Below, in pieces: positions 1 to 8,713 of a stretch of 64,000 nt of DNA (positions are counted from its first letter, which is position 1; the number at the start of each line of letters is the position of its first letter). Location of the stretch: positions 30,772 to 94,771 of the forward strand of contig MGTV01000007.1 in the NCBI GenBank assembly GCA_001799635.1. The letters run 5' to 3'. The stretch comes from Elusimicrobia bacterium GWA2_62_23. Lineage in GTDB: Bacteria; Elusimicrobiota; Elusimicrobia; Elusimicrobiales; UBA9959. The notes beneath the pieces are model-generated. The model was given only the letters and a program-made list of their open reading frames with translations, was not told where the DNA came from and ran no database searches. Both the position numbers and the translations under genes were made by a program.

Positions 1-391
1 CATCGCTGAACAGCGAGGGCTGGCCGGCCTTGCGGGCGGGATAAGCGGCGGACTTGGCCAGCTTCATCACGCGGTCGGAGATGGCTTCGAAAGTAGGGGT
101 ATTGGTCCACGGCACATTGTCGTTGATCTGGGCGCCCAGGGCGTACCAGACGGTGACGGCCGTGCCGGAGTAGGACACGGGCTCGGCGCCGGCGAATTCC
201 TGGGGCACGGCAGGTTTGACGGCCTTGGGGTCGGGTATGGGAGAAGCTTTGACGGAGTTGAGGTCTATGCCTAAGGCGGCGGCTTCGGCCCCGAGGCTCT
301 CCAGGGCGGTGCCGCTGTACTGGGCGGCGGAGAACCCGGGGAGAACGGCGCAGGAAACCAGGATCGCGAGAGCAAGTTTTTTGTTCGTCAT
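1..391 (-). CDS. Exported protein of unknown function (partial, 3' end outside window)
   Basis: Reading from the ATG at 391 downward gives an open frame that leaves the window at base 1. The first 20 or so residues (MTNKKLALAILVSCAVLPG, then FSAAQ) are a typical Sec signal peptide with a basic start, hydrophobic core and small residues before a probable cleavage site, so the product should be exported. The visible mature part is rich in Ala, Pro, Ser and Thr and has no domain I recognise. There is no Shine-Dalgarno sequence; a TATACT box lies exactly 6 nt before the ATG, which suggests a leaderless mRNA. The gene is isolated from the upstream queE unit by the terminator at 451-480. Confidence 0.7.
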   Translation of the reverse strand, partial: MTNKKLALAILVSCAVLPGFSAAQYSGTALESLGAEAAALGIDLNSVKASPIPDPKAVKPAVPQEFAGAEPVSYSGTAVTVWYALGAQINDNVPWTNTPTFEAISDRVMKLAKSAAYPARKAGQPSLFSD

Positions 392-397
392 GCCTAT

Positions 398-403
398 AGT
401 ATA
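398..403 (-). promoter_or_regulatory. -10 box for the exported protein at 391 (leaderless)
   Basis: On the minus strand TATACT is followed by six bases (ATAGGC) and then ATG. Transcription would start at or within a base of the start codon, and no ribosome binding site is present. No good -35 is visible. One of nine genes in the window with this arrangement. Confidence 0.5.
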
Positions 404-450
404 CGGCCTGGACGGCTTTTCTTAAAGGGCCGTAAAGGCCAGAAAGGCCC

Positions 451-480
451 AAAAAAGGGCCCAGTAAAATCTGGGCCCTT
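451..480 (-). terminator. Rho-independent terminator of the queE unit
   Basis: A perfect 10-bp stem (AAGGGCCCAG / CTGGGCCCTT, 6-nt loop) is followed on the minus strand by a T run. It lies about 110 bp beyond the stop of the last gene of the queC-queE unit and separates it from the gene at 391. Confidence 0.9.
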
Positions 481-587
481 GGGGCAAAATTAAGTGGGGT
501 CCCGCTATGTACCCGCGCGCGCCCGGGCGCTAAAACGCGTTCCCGCCTTAATTATAATTATCTATATTATAGCGCCCCCCCTTATAA

Positions 588-896
588 TTAATCCAGATCC
601 CACGGGTTTTCGGGTCTTGAGGTATCCCCGGACTCCTCAATGCGCTTCTTTTCGGCCTCGAACTTGGCCTCCAGCTCCTTCTTTTTCTCCTCCATGGACT
701 TGCCGGCGTTGGAGAAATAGTCGTCCAGGCGGCTCTTGTCGGCCTGCAGCTTCTTCATGGCTTCCTGCATCAGGTCGCCGCCCGGCTGTTTGGGCTGCGG
801 CTTATCCCAGTGCTTGAGCACCTTGCCGGTCTTGCGGTCCACCTCTATGCGCGCCTTGCAGCAAGGGCAATCGATAAGAAAAGTTCCTTCGCTCAT
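588..896 (-). CDS. Small CPCC-motif protein with C-terminal coiled coil
   Basis: This 102-residue cytoplasmic protein starts with a short beta-like segment carrying CPCC (residues 10-13), a half zinc-ribbon or thiol motif, followed by IEVDRKTGKV and a Pro-rich linker. Residues from about 40 to 90 are very rich in Lys, Glu and Ala and should form a helix or coiled coil (MEEKKKELEAKFEAEKKR). It follows queE with an 8-nt gap and is the last gene before the terminator at 451-480, so it is co-transcribed with the 7-deazaguanine genes; a functional link to them is inference. Similar small proteins occur as uncharacterised families. Function unknown. Confidence 0.75.
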   Translation of the reverse strand: MSEGTFLIDCPCCKARIEVDRKTGKVLKHWDKPQPKQPGGDLMQEAMKKLQADKSRLDDYFSNAGKSMEEKKKELEAKFEAEKKRIEESGDTSRPENPWDLD

Positions 897-904
897 ATCC
901 CCTC

Positions 905-1606
905 CTACTTCACTCCCCAGATCGGGTGCTGCTGAGGCAGCACTTTTACCCGCGTCAATTTTTCGGCGGCCAGGCAGCAGGCTTCACGCACGAACCGCGC
1001 GGAAGGCGGCCTGGCGCCGGCGCCCCTGGTGGCCGGCTGGATGAAGAACGGTACTCCCGGACCGGCCGCGGAGGCCAGCGCTACCGCCTTCTTCAGGTCT
1101 GCCAGCGTGGTGGCCGAAGTCACAACGGCTTTTATGAAAGTTTTGCCTGGGGCCACGGCCAAAAATTTTTTATGCTCGGCCCAGCGCCCTTTCTGCCCGG
1201 TAGAGGACGGCAGCTTGAGGTCCATCGCTATCACGTCGGCCAGCGCGGCCACCTTCGCCAGCTCGGCGGGCAGCGTGCCGTTGGTCTCCAGGTGGATACA
1301 CAGACCGGCTTTCTTCAGCCTGGGAGCGAGCGCCTTTATGAAGCGCCAGCGCAGCAGCGGTTCCCCGCCGGTCAGCGACACGTCCTTGGCCTTCTTCGCC
1401 CTGGCAAGTTTAATGACCGCGGCGGCCGCGGCGGGCGCGTCCAGTTCCCGGGCCCCGGCCTGGTCCAGCGCGGCGGGCTCGTCGCAGTAGCCGCAGCGCA
1501 GGTTGCAGCCGGCGAAGCGCAGGAACACCTGGCGCTGGCCCAGGTACAGGCCCTCGCCCTGCAGCGAGCAGAAGATCTCGGCTACCGGCGCGATGTTCTT
1601 TTTCAT
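905..1606 (-). CDS. queE: 7-carboxy-7-deazaguanine synthase (radical SAM)
   Basis: QueE converts 6-carboxytetrahydropterin to 7-carboxy-7-deazaguanine, a step of the queuosine/preQ0 pathway, in the cytoplasm. The protein (233 residues) has the N-terminal signature EIFCSLQGEG, the radical-SAM cysteines C34, C38 and C41 (CNLRCGYC) that bind a 4Fe-4S cluster, and GGEPLL, which contacts S-adenosylmethionine. Length and order match the family. It lies 3 nt after queC, whose enzyme acts next, so the two are a translational and metabolic unit. queD and queF are not in the window. The start at 1606 directly precedes the QueE N-terminal signature. Confidence 0.93.
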   Translation of the reverse strand: MKKNIAPVAEIFCSLQGEGLYLGQRQVFLRFAGCNLRCGYCDEPAALDQAGARELDAPAAAAAVIKLARAKKAKDVSLTGGEPLLRWRFIKALAPRLKKAGLCIHLETNGTLPAELAKVAALADVIAMDLKLPSSTGQKGRWAEHKKFLAVAPGKTFIKAVVTSATTLADLKKAVALASAAGPGVPFFIQPATRGAGARPPSARFVREACCLAAEKLTRVKVLPQQHPIWGVK

Positions 1607-1609
1607 GAT

Positions 1610-2284
1610 CTAAAGGGCCGGGTCTTCTAACCCGGCGTCGGCGAAACCTTTGGCGCGCAGCTTGCAGGAATCGCAATGCCCGCAGGGCTTCCTGCCGCCG
1701 CTATAGCAGGACCAGGTGAGCGCCAGCGGCGCGCCCAGCTTCACGCCAAGGCGCGCGATGCCGGCCTTACTGAGCTTTATCAGCGGGGTCAGGATCTTTA
1801 TGGGCCGGCCGTTGGCGCCGCGGCGCGTGCCGAAAGCGGCCGCCTTCTGCAGCGCCCGGTAGAACTCGGGGCGGCAGTCGGGGTAGCCGGAGTAGTCCAC
1901 CACATTGGGCCCCAGCACTATGGCGTCCGCGCCCTCGGCGTCGGCCAGCGAAAAACCCACCGAGGCGAAAACGAGGTTGCGGCCGGGCACGTAGGTGGAG
2001 GGGATGTCGCCCTTGCGGCCTATCTTCGAAAGCTTCACGTCGGGCAGTTTGAGCTTCTTGTTCACCAGGGAGCAGGTTTCGAACCAGGGGAAAGCCAGTT
2101 TTATCTCATGGAGCTTCACGCCGAGGCGGCGGGCGATGGCCCGGGCGGCGGCGTTCTCCCGGTCGTGGCGCTGGCCGTAATCGAAAGAGACGGCCAGGCA
2201 CTCGTAGCCTTTTTTCAGCGCCCAGCAAAGGGCGGTGGTGGAATCCAGCCCGCCGGAGAACAGCACCACGGCTTTCTTTTTCAT
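1610..2284 (-). CDS. queC: 7-cyano-7-deazaguanine synthase
   Basis: QueC converts 7-carboxy-7-deazaguanine to preQ0 using ATP and ammonia. The 224-residue protein has the PP-loop SGGLDST (residues 10-16), the SFDYGQRH motif, and the C-terminal zinc site with four cysteines (about C193, C201, C204 and C207, in CYSGGRKPC and GHCDSCK). Length is normal. Its start overlaps the stop of the upstream ComB-like gene by four bases (ATGA), and queE follows, so the three are co-translated. The product feeds queuosine in tRNA or, less likely, DNA deazapurines; the window holds no DNA-modifying dpd gene. Confidence 0.95.
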   Translation of the reverse strand: MKKKAVVLFSGGLDSTTALCWALKKGYECLAVSFDYGQRHDRENAAARAIARRLGVKLHEIKLAFPWFETCSLVNKKLKLPDVKLSKIGRKGDIPSTYVPGRNLVFASVGFSLADAEGADAIVLGPNVVDYSGYPDCRPEFYRALQKAAAFGTRRGANGRPIKILTPLIKLSKAGIARLGVKLGAPLALTWSCYSGGRKPCGHCDSCKLRAKGFADAGLEDPAL

Positions 2285-2979
2285 GCGGCGTTCTCCACTA
2301 TGCCGGCCCCGGCCTTGAACTTTATGCGCGGCACGGCCTTGAGGTGCCCCTTCTTCAGCACCAGCTCCATGTCGCGCTTGCCGGTCTCGGGCCGGAAGGC
2401 CATGAAGTCCAGCACGCGGCCGCTGGCGTGGATCTCGCCGAGGGCGGCCTCGAAGGAGTCGCGTCCCTCCAGCTCGTCCACCAGGGCCCGGGCGCAGATC
2501 ATGTCCTCCACGTGCCTGGCGTCGTAGAACAGGCAGGCGGGCACTATCAGGGTGGGCTTGGGGTCCTTGCGGCAGTAGGCCGCCAGCGCGGGGAAATTGG
2601 CGAAGCAGGCCACCAGGATCTCGTCGGCCAGCAGCAGCGAGGCCGCGGCGGGCGAGCCGGAGTTGGTCACGGACAGGGCGGGGCGCGCCGGGTCGGAATC
2701 GAACAGGGCGGTGTACGGGGAATTATCGTAATGCTCCGCCTCCAGGTCCATCTCGGAGAAGAGGTCGGAGCCGGCGGCCTGGCGCCGGGCGGACAGGGCC
2801 AGGGCCGGCGTGGCGTAAACGCGCACGTCCTTGCGGCCGCTTTCCACGAGGGCGCAGATGGTATTGGAGAACCTGAACAGGTCTATGACTATGCCGCGGC
2901 CGCGCCAGGTCCGGGCTTCGGCCTGGTCGAGGGCGATGCGGAGCTCACTTCGCGGCGGGAGTTGAGGTTGAGACGACAT
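2281..2979 (-). CDS. ComB-like 2-phosphosulfolactate phosphatase family protein
   Basis: The 232-residue protein resembles the ComB family: an early IDLFRFSNTICALVESG segment (family form: ID-FRA-TT with a following small-residue helix), then LSVTNSGSPAAASLL and EILVACFANFPALA, which match the family's NGTRA and DEV-VG-F-N regions. ComB releases phosphate from 2-phosphosulfolactate in coenzyme M synthesis, but bacterial members are widespread without that pathway and their substrate is unsettled. The usual T-N-G-T core is altered here (TNSGS), so activity is uncertain. The start overlaps the preceding gene by 35 bp and the stop overlaps queC by 4 bp. Confidence 0.65.
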   Translation of the reverse strand: MSSQPQLPPRSELRIALDQAEARTWRGRGIVIDLFRFSNTICALVESGRKDVRVYATPALALSARRQAAGSDLFSEMDLEAEHYDNSPYTALFDSDPARPALSVTNSGSPAAASLLLADEILVACFANFPALAAYCRKDPKPTLIVPACLFYDARHVEDMICARALVDELEGRDSFEAALGEIHASGRVLDFMAFRPETGKRDMELVLKKGHLKAVPRIKFKAGAGIVENAA

Positions 2980-3343
2980 ATTTGAAGGCCAGGGCGCTCA
3001 CGAAAAGTTCCGGTTCCTGATAAACGCCCAGCTGCGGGCCGGCCGCGGCGGAATCCACCGCTATGATGACCCCGTCGGCGCCCATGGAGGCGGCGGCCTT
3101 GCGGGCCTGCAGCTTCATGCGCTCCAGCTCGGCCTGGCCGGTCTCGGCGCTCACCCTTGGGCTGTGGATTATTCCTATGGCGCCCCAGGGGCGGAGGGTC
3201 TGTTCGCGCGAGGAAAAAACCTCCACCTCGCGCCAGCTGCGGCCGTCGAACCAAGGCCCCACCTGTATGACGTCCAGCCGCGCCGCGGAAGCGCAGGCGC
3301 AGGCAAGCAGTAAGACTGGAACTAAAGCGGCTTTATTCGGCAC
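2945..3343 (-). CDS. Small exported protein, function unknown
   Basis: The 132-residue product starts at a GTG and has a signal peptide (MPNKAALVPVLLLACACASA). The mature part has alternating beta and helical segments, including a Lys/Arg/Ala-rich helix followed by GADGVIIAVDSA, a pattern seen in small periplasmic heavy-metal or YbjQ/dodecin-like folds, though the similarity is too weak to assign. Its 3' end overlaps the ComB-like gene. It follows the HicA-like gene by about 20 bp and so belongs to the same short operon. Confidence 0.6.
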   Translation of the reverse strand: MPNKAALVPVLLLACACASAARLDVIQVGPWFDGRSWREVEVFSSREQTLRPWGAIGIIHSPRVSAETGQAELERMKLQARKAAASMGADGVIIAVDSAAAGPQLGVYQEPELFVSALAFKYVVSTSTPAAK

Positions 3344-3364
3344 TATTGGAGCCGTCCGGGGAGA

Positions 3365-3550
3365 TCAGGGCTGGTCTATGCCCAGGTCCCTGCAGATCTT
3401 GCGGACCGTGAAATCCGCGATCTCGGGATGCCGGGTGACCGGCACTTCCTTGCTGGTGACGGGATTCATGAAGACGGAGTATTTGCCGCCCTCCCGTGAG
3501 AGCACGCAGCCCTTGCCGACAAGATGTCTAACCAGATCCTTGCGTTTCAT
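3365..3550 (-). CDS. Orphan HicA/YcfA-like protein lacking the catalytic histidine
   Basis: This 61-residue protein fits the HicA mRNA-interferase fold: an N-terminal KRKDLVRHLVGKGC helix, a beta strand REGGKYSVFMNP, then VTRHPEIADFTVRKICRDLGI. In relatives the strand reads REGGNHSIY and the histidine is catalytic; here that position is tyrosine (Y24), with lysine before it. No hicB antitoxin gene adjoins it on either side. It may be an inactivated toxin or an RNA-binding protein. I prefer the ATG at 3550 over the GTG at 3556 because AAGAGG is correctly spaced from it. It has its own extended -10 promoter. Confidence 0.75.
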   Translation of the reverse strand: MKRKDLVRHLVGKGCVLSREGGKYSVFMNPVTSKEVPVTRHPEIADFTVRKICRDLGIDQP

Positions 3551-3569
3551 ATACACCTCTTATGGGTAT

Positions 3570-3578
3570 ATTTTAGCA
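3570..3578 (-). promoter_or_regulatory. Extended -10 promoter for the hicA-like to queE unit
   Basis: TGCTAAAAT on the minus strand lies 19 nt before the HicA-like ATG and after the terminator at 3596-3628, so a new transcript begins here. No clear -35 is seen, as expected for an extended -10 promoter. Confidence 0.5.
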
Positions 3579-3595
3579 GTTTGGGAGGCGGCCGG

Positions 3596-3628
3596 AAATA
3601 AAAACCGGCGGCCTTGCGGGGCCGCCGG
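3596..3628 (-). terminator. Terminator closing the ribosomal/cell-shape superoperon
   Basis: A 9-bp stem (CCGGCGGCC / GGCCGCCGG) followed on the minus strand by TTTTTATT lies about 20 bp after the last gene (stop at 3651). It is the first strong terminator seen downstream of rplC, some 26 kb upstream. Confidence 0.85.
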
Positions 3629-3650
3629 CGCTCAAAGGCCTTTTCGCCCC

Positions 3651-4151
3651 TCAATCCAGGCTGCGCGGAACGCGGTCCACCAGTTTCCAGGAAACCCCCG
3701 CCTTGCCGGCGATGACCTGCACGAAGGTGATGGTTCCATCGTCGGGGCTCTCCAGTACCAGCAGCGTGCGGCCGCCGTCGTTCATGACGCCTTTCAGCTG
3801 CCCGTACGAGGACGGCATGCCGCCGGGCACCGCGGGCTGCTCCTCCTGGTCGGGCGCGTAGCCGGCGGCGGAGAAACGGCCGATCTCTTCCGGCTCGGCC
3901 TTCGAATCTATCATCACCACCGATTCTTCCGGTTCCTCGGCGGGCTTGGCGGGCTCCTGCTTTACGGCCTTCCTGGCCGGCGCGGGCTGGGCGGCGGCCT
4001 GGGCCGGGGCTGGTTTCGCCTTGGCCCGGGTGGTCTTTTTCTGCGGCGCGGCCGCCTCGGTTTTACCGGGCTGCGCGGCCGGCTGGGCCTCCTGAGCGAA
4101 GGCCGGGGCGGCGCAGGCCGCCAGCAGCAGCGCGAATAAGGTGTTTTTCAT
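3651..4151 (-). CDS. Exported Ala/Pro/Lys-rich protein, function unknown
   Basis: From the ATG at 4151 (preceded by GGAGG) the 166-residue product has a signal peptide (MKNTLFALLLAACAAPAFA). Residues 20-90 are a low-complexity Ala/Pro/Lys region (AAPQKKTTRAKAKPAPAQ), probably disordered or cell-wall spanning. The last 60 residues look folded, with GRTLLVLESPDDGTITFVQV and VSWKLVDRVPRS. A longer reading frame runs back into murI but has no support. It follows murI by 11 bp and precedes the superoperon terminator. It may act at the envelope; that is inference from export and the neighbouring amidase and murI. Confidence 0.7.
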   Translation of the reverse strand: MKNTLFALLLAACAAPAFAQEAQPAAQPGKTEAAAPQKKTTRAKAKPAPAQAAAQPAPARKAVKQEPAKPAEEPEESVVMIDSKAEPEEIGRFSAAGYAPDQEEQPAVPGGMPSSYGQLKGVMNDGGRTLLVLESPDDGTITFVQVIAGKAGVSWKLVDRVPRSLD

Positions 4152-4162
4152 GACTACCTCCG

Positions 4163-4966
4163 TTAGAAACGCTTTACGGCCACTTTCCCGGTCCTGATCC
4201 CGAGAAGCTTGAACGCGAGGATGGAAAATTTTTCCGGCGCGTCGCTGACTATGAATTGGGACTTCCCCTTGCGCCCGCTGTTGAGCTCTCCCCGCTCGGC
4301 CAGTTCCAGCCGGGCGCGGGCCGCGGCCGCGTGGGCGGAGTCCACAATGCGGGTCCGGGGGCCCATCACCTTCGAAATGATCTTCTTGAGCAGCGGGTAA
4401 TGAGTGCAGCCGAGGATCACCGCGTCTATCTTCTTTCCCCGGAAAGGCAGCAGGTATTCGCGCGCCACGGCCGAGGCCACTGGTTTGGAACACCAGCCCT
4501 CCTCCACCAGCGGCACGAAGAGGGGGCAGGCCTTCTCCAGCACCCGCACCCGGGCGCCGGTGGCGGCGAGCGCCTTGGAATAGGCGCGGCTGTTCACCGT
4601 GGCCGTGGTGCCGGTCACCAGCACCTTGCCGCCGGCAGGAGCCGCGGCCAGGGCCGCTTCCACGCCGGGGAGTATCACGCCCAGCACCGGCACCGGCGAC
4701 ACCTTGCGGACCGCGTCGAGCGCCAGCGAGGAGGCCGTGTTGCAGGCCACCACGAGGAGTTTTATTTTCTTCTTCAGCAGGAAAGCGGTTATTTCGCGGG
4801 AGAAAGCTATCACGGCCTCGGCCGACTTGGTGCCATAGGGCACCCGGGCGGTGTCGCCGAAATAGATCAGGTTCTCGCCGGGCAGCTGGGCGCGGAGCTC
4901 CTTGAACACGGTGAGCCCGCCCAGCCCCGAATCGAAAACCCCTATCGGCCTTTCGCTTCTCTTCAT
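4163..4966 (-). CDS. murI: Glutamate racemase
   Basis: MurI makes D-glutamate for peptidoglycan. The 267-residue protein has the FDSGLGGLT motif (D12 and S13), the first catalytic cysteine in VVACNTASS and the second in LGCTHYPLL, all in the expected places and with normal length. It starts one base after the amidase stop and so is translationally coupled to it. With mre, mrdA and rodA upstream on the same transcript it adds precursor supply to the wall-elongation cluster. Confidence 0.95.
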   Translation of the reverse strand: MKRSERPIGVFDSGLGGLTVFKELRAQLPGENLIYFGDTARVPYGTKSAEAVIAFSREITAFLLKKKIKLLVVACNTASSLALDAVRKVSPVPVLGVILPGVEAALAAAPAGGKVLVTGTTATVNSRAYSKALAATGARVRVLEKACPLFVPLVEEGWCSKPVASAVAREYLLPFRGKKIDAVILGCTHYPLLKKIISKVMGPRTRIVDSAHAAAARARLELAERGELNSGRKGKSQFIVSDAPEKFSILAFKLLGIRTGKVAVKRF

Positions 4967-4967
4967 C

Positions 4968-6524
4968 TTATTTCCACTGCTTGGTCTCCGCGTACTTCAT
5001 CACGCCCCGGTAGATGGCGTTGGCTATCTTCTTGCGGGTACCCTTGTCGTTAAGGTGCTTCTGGTCGGAAGAGTTGGTCATGAAGCCCATCTCCACCAGC
5101 ACGCCGGGGGCGTAGGTGCCGCGCAGCACGTAGAAGGCGGCCTGCTTCACGCCCCGGTTCACGAAGGGCGTGCGCTTCTCCATCTCGGCGGTGATGAAGC
5201 CGGCGAGGCGCCCGCCCTCGTTGAGGTATTCGTTGCGGGCCATGGAGTGCAGCAGCATCGCGGCGGGGTCGCTCTGCCCGGCCCCGTCCTCCAGCCCGAT
5301 GACCGAGTTTTCGTAGTCGGCCACTTCGGCGGCCCAGGGGTCGGAAGCCTTCTCCGACATGAAATAGATCTCGAAGCCCTTTTCGCGCCGGTCGCGGGAA
5401 GCGTTGGCGTGGATGGAGATGAAGATATCGGCCTTGGCGTTGTTGGCGATCACCGAGCGGTCGGCCAGCGGGATGAACTCGTCGGAATCGCGGGTCAGCA
5501 TGACGTCGAACATCCCCTCGGCCTTGAGCTGCTCGTAGAGCTCCCGGGCCACCAGCAGGTTCATCTCCTTTTCCTTGAGGCCGAACAGTTTCTTGCCGCC
5601 CGGGTCCTTGCCGCCGTGCCCGGCGTCTATCACCACTTTCTTGCGGGCCGAGCGGTCCAGGACCATCTTGTCGGGGATGTTCAGGGCCCCGCTGGGAACG
5701 TCCGTACCCTGCCAGCCGGGCGGGGGCGCCGGCGGGATGACCTCCGGCGCGTTGCCGTCCCCGTTAATGGACTGGGAGATGGAGCTCTTCTGCTTGGCCA
5801 CGTCTATCACCACGCGGTCCGGGTCGGTGAGTTTGAACACGTTCACCCCCCCGAAATTCTCGTCGGGGTCTATCACCAGGCGGGCCATCTTGTTCTCCTG
5901 CATCAGGTCCACGCCGCGCACGGCGCCGTCGCCTATCTTGATCTTCTCCTCGCCGGCTATCACGCCGCCCAGGATGGTCACCTTGAAGAGGTTGTTCTCC
6001 TTCTGCGTGGTCTGCAGTTCCAGCGGCTCCTCCATGTAGACCACTATGCGGGTCTTGTCCTGGTAGGAGAAATAGTTTATCGAGGTGATGTTCACGTCGC
6101 GCTGGGCGCCGAGCGAGCCGGTGGCCTTGTTGTATTCCAGCCTGAAGCCGAACGCTTCCGCGAACTGTTTGGAAACGAAGAATTCCAGCGCGAGGAAGGC
6201 CTTCCCGCCGCGCACTATCAGCGGGTTCGGGAATTCCTGCTTCTCGTCGTTAATCATCACCGAATCCGACTTCATGAAGAAGACGACCTTGTTGCCCTTG
6301 ATCTGCAGCAGCAGTTTGCCGGAGACCGGGTACCAGTAGATCTTGCCGCCTATCAGCCTGGACGCCTCGGAGGCGTTGAGGTAGGGCACCCCGTTAAGGC
6401 TGTAGGTGCCTATCTTGCCGGCGTAAACTCCGTTCTTCATGTAGGTGATCTCGTCCACCCGCGCCAGGGCCGGCGCCGCCAGCGCCGCCGCCAGGAACAG
6501 GAACGTCAGAACTTTTTTAAGCAT
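4968..6524 (-). CDS. N-acetylmuramoyl-L-alanine amidase (AmiC-type)
   Basis: The enzyme cuts the bond between MurNAc and the peptide stem in the periplasm. The 518-residue precursor has a signal peptide (1-21), an N-terminal domain like the copper amine oxidase N-terminal fold (about 25-130, LNASEASRLIGG), an AMIN-like domain (about 135-255) and a C-terminal Amidase_3 domain from about 290. Zinc and catalytic residues are visible: H in VVIDAGHGG, E in LKEKEMNL, H in SIHANAS and E in VLVEMGFMTN. The AMIN region normally directs the enzyme to septal wall. It follows rng by 35 bp in the superoperon. Confidence 0.92.
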   Translation of the reverse strand: MLKKVLTFLFLAAALAAPALARVDEITYMKNGVYAGKIGTYSLNGVPYLNASEASRLIGGKIYWYPVSGKLLLQIKGNKVVFFMKSDSVMINDEKQEFPNPLIVRGGKAFLALEFFVSKQFAEAFGFRLEYNKATGSLGAQRDVNITSINYFSYQDKTRIVVYMEEPLELQTTQKENNLFKVTILGGVIAGEEKIKIGDGAVRGVDLMQENKMARLVIDPDENFGGVNVFKLTDPDRVVIDVAKQKSSISQSINGDGNAPEVIPPAPPPGWQGTDVPSGALNIPDKMVLDRSARKKVVIDAGHGGKDPGGKKLFGLKEKEMNLLVARELYEQLKAEGMFDVMLTRDSDEFIPLADRSVIANNAKADIFISIHANASRDRREKGFEIYFMSEKASDPWAAEVADYENSVIGLEDGAGQSDPAAMLLHSMARNEYLNEGGRLAGFITAEMEKRTPFVNRGVKQAAFYVLRGTYAPGVLVEMGFMTNSSDQKHLNDKGTRKKIANAIYRGVMKYAETKQWK

Positions 6525-6559
6525 AGCCTATCCTCTCAGTCTCCGCAGTCTGGCCGAAA

Positions 6560-8008
<1,449 letters not shown>

Positions 8009-8035
8009 GATAAGAACTCTCCTTGAAAACAGTAG

Positions 8036-8713
8036 TTAGAACACTTCCAGTTTACCGCTAGAATCGAACCAGTACAGCTCTTTGCGCACTATGCGCCTGA
8101 AAACGGGCTTGCCGCCGCTCATCAGCTCCGCGACGGTCTCGGGCTTCACGTTCCGGCCGGGCACCAGCTTCAGGGTCAGCTTCAGCAGCGCCCCCTCCGG
8201 GTCGTAGGAGGCGGCCAGCACCGGCAGGCGCGCGTCCAGCGTCTTGCGCTCGCCCGAAGGCTTCACCTTCTCATAGGACAGGGTCTTGAGCGCCAGGAAG
8301 GCGTCCACCGCGGCCTGCGAGAACCCGGCGGGGAACTCCGCCTCCATGAAATATTCTGCCGCGTTCACCGCGGCTTCTATCGACGGGAAAAAGACCGGGA
8401 TGCGGCGCGCCGACAGCAGGCGGAAACGCTCGTCGTCGAGCGGGTGCAGCTTCTCCATGGCCTCCGCGGCCTGGGCGAACTCCTCCAGATAAAGGTCCGC
8501 GTACTCGCAGAGGCTCTCGTGCCCCACCGAGACCGCCGGGCCGAAAGCCATCTTGGGCACGGCCGCGGCGCCCACCTTGGCGGGCCAGGCCTTGAGGCCG
8601 CAGCCGGCCGCCCGGCCGCGCAGCACCTTGATCTGGTCGAGGTGGCTGAGGTCCTTCGCCCCGGCGAGCCGGGCGAACTTCAGGCGGATCCTGGATTTGG
8701 GCCCTTCGTTCAT
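8036..8713 (-). CDS. DUF2344 (radical-SAM-linked, TIGR03936) protein
   Basis: The 225-residue product has the family signature: an RLKFARLAGAKDLSHLDQIKVLRGRAAGCGL segment (read in two parts: RLKFARLAGAKDLSHLD and the following helix), then PKMAFGPAVSVGHESLCEYADL. The family is usually fused or adjacent to a radical-SAM protein and sits next to RNase G and ribosomal genes; here rng follows by 27 bp but no radical-SAM partner adjoins. Its exact role is unknown; a link to RNA maturation is inferred from context only. The start overlaps the rodA stop by 4 bp. Confidence 0.85.
   Translation of the reverse strand: MNEGPKSRIRLKFARLAGAKDLSHLDQIKVLRGRAAGCGLKAWPAKVGAAAVPKMAFGPAVSVGHESLCEYADLYLEEFAQAAEAMEKLHPLDDERFRLLSARRIPVFFPSIEAAVNAAEYFMEAEFPAGFSQAAVDAFLALKTLSYEKVKPSGERKTLDARLPVLAASYDPEGALLKLTLKLVPGRNVKPETVAELMSGGKPVFRRIVRKELYWFDSSGKLEVF

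Noticed and set aside
4152..4493. Longer frame joined to the gene at 3651
   Set aside because: The extra 114 residues are the antisense-like alternative frame of murI; the ATG at 4151 has a strong GGAGG and a clear signal peptide.
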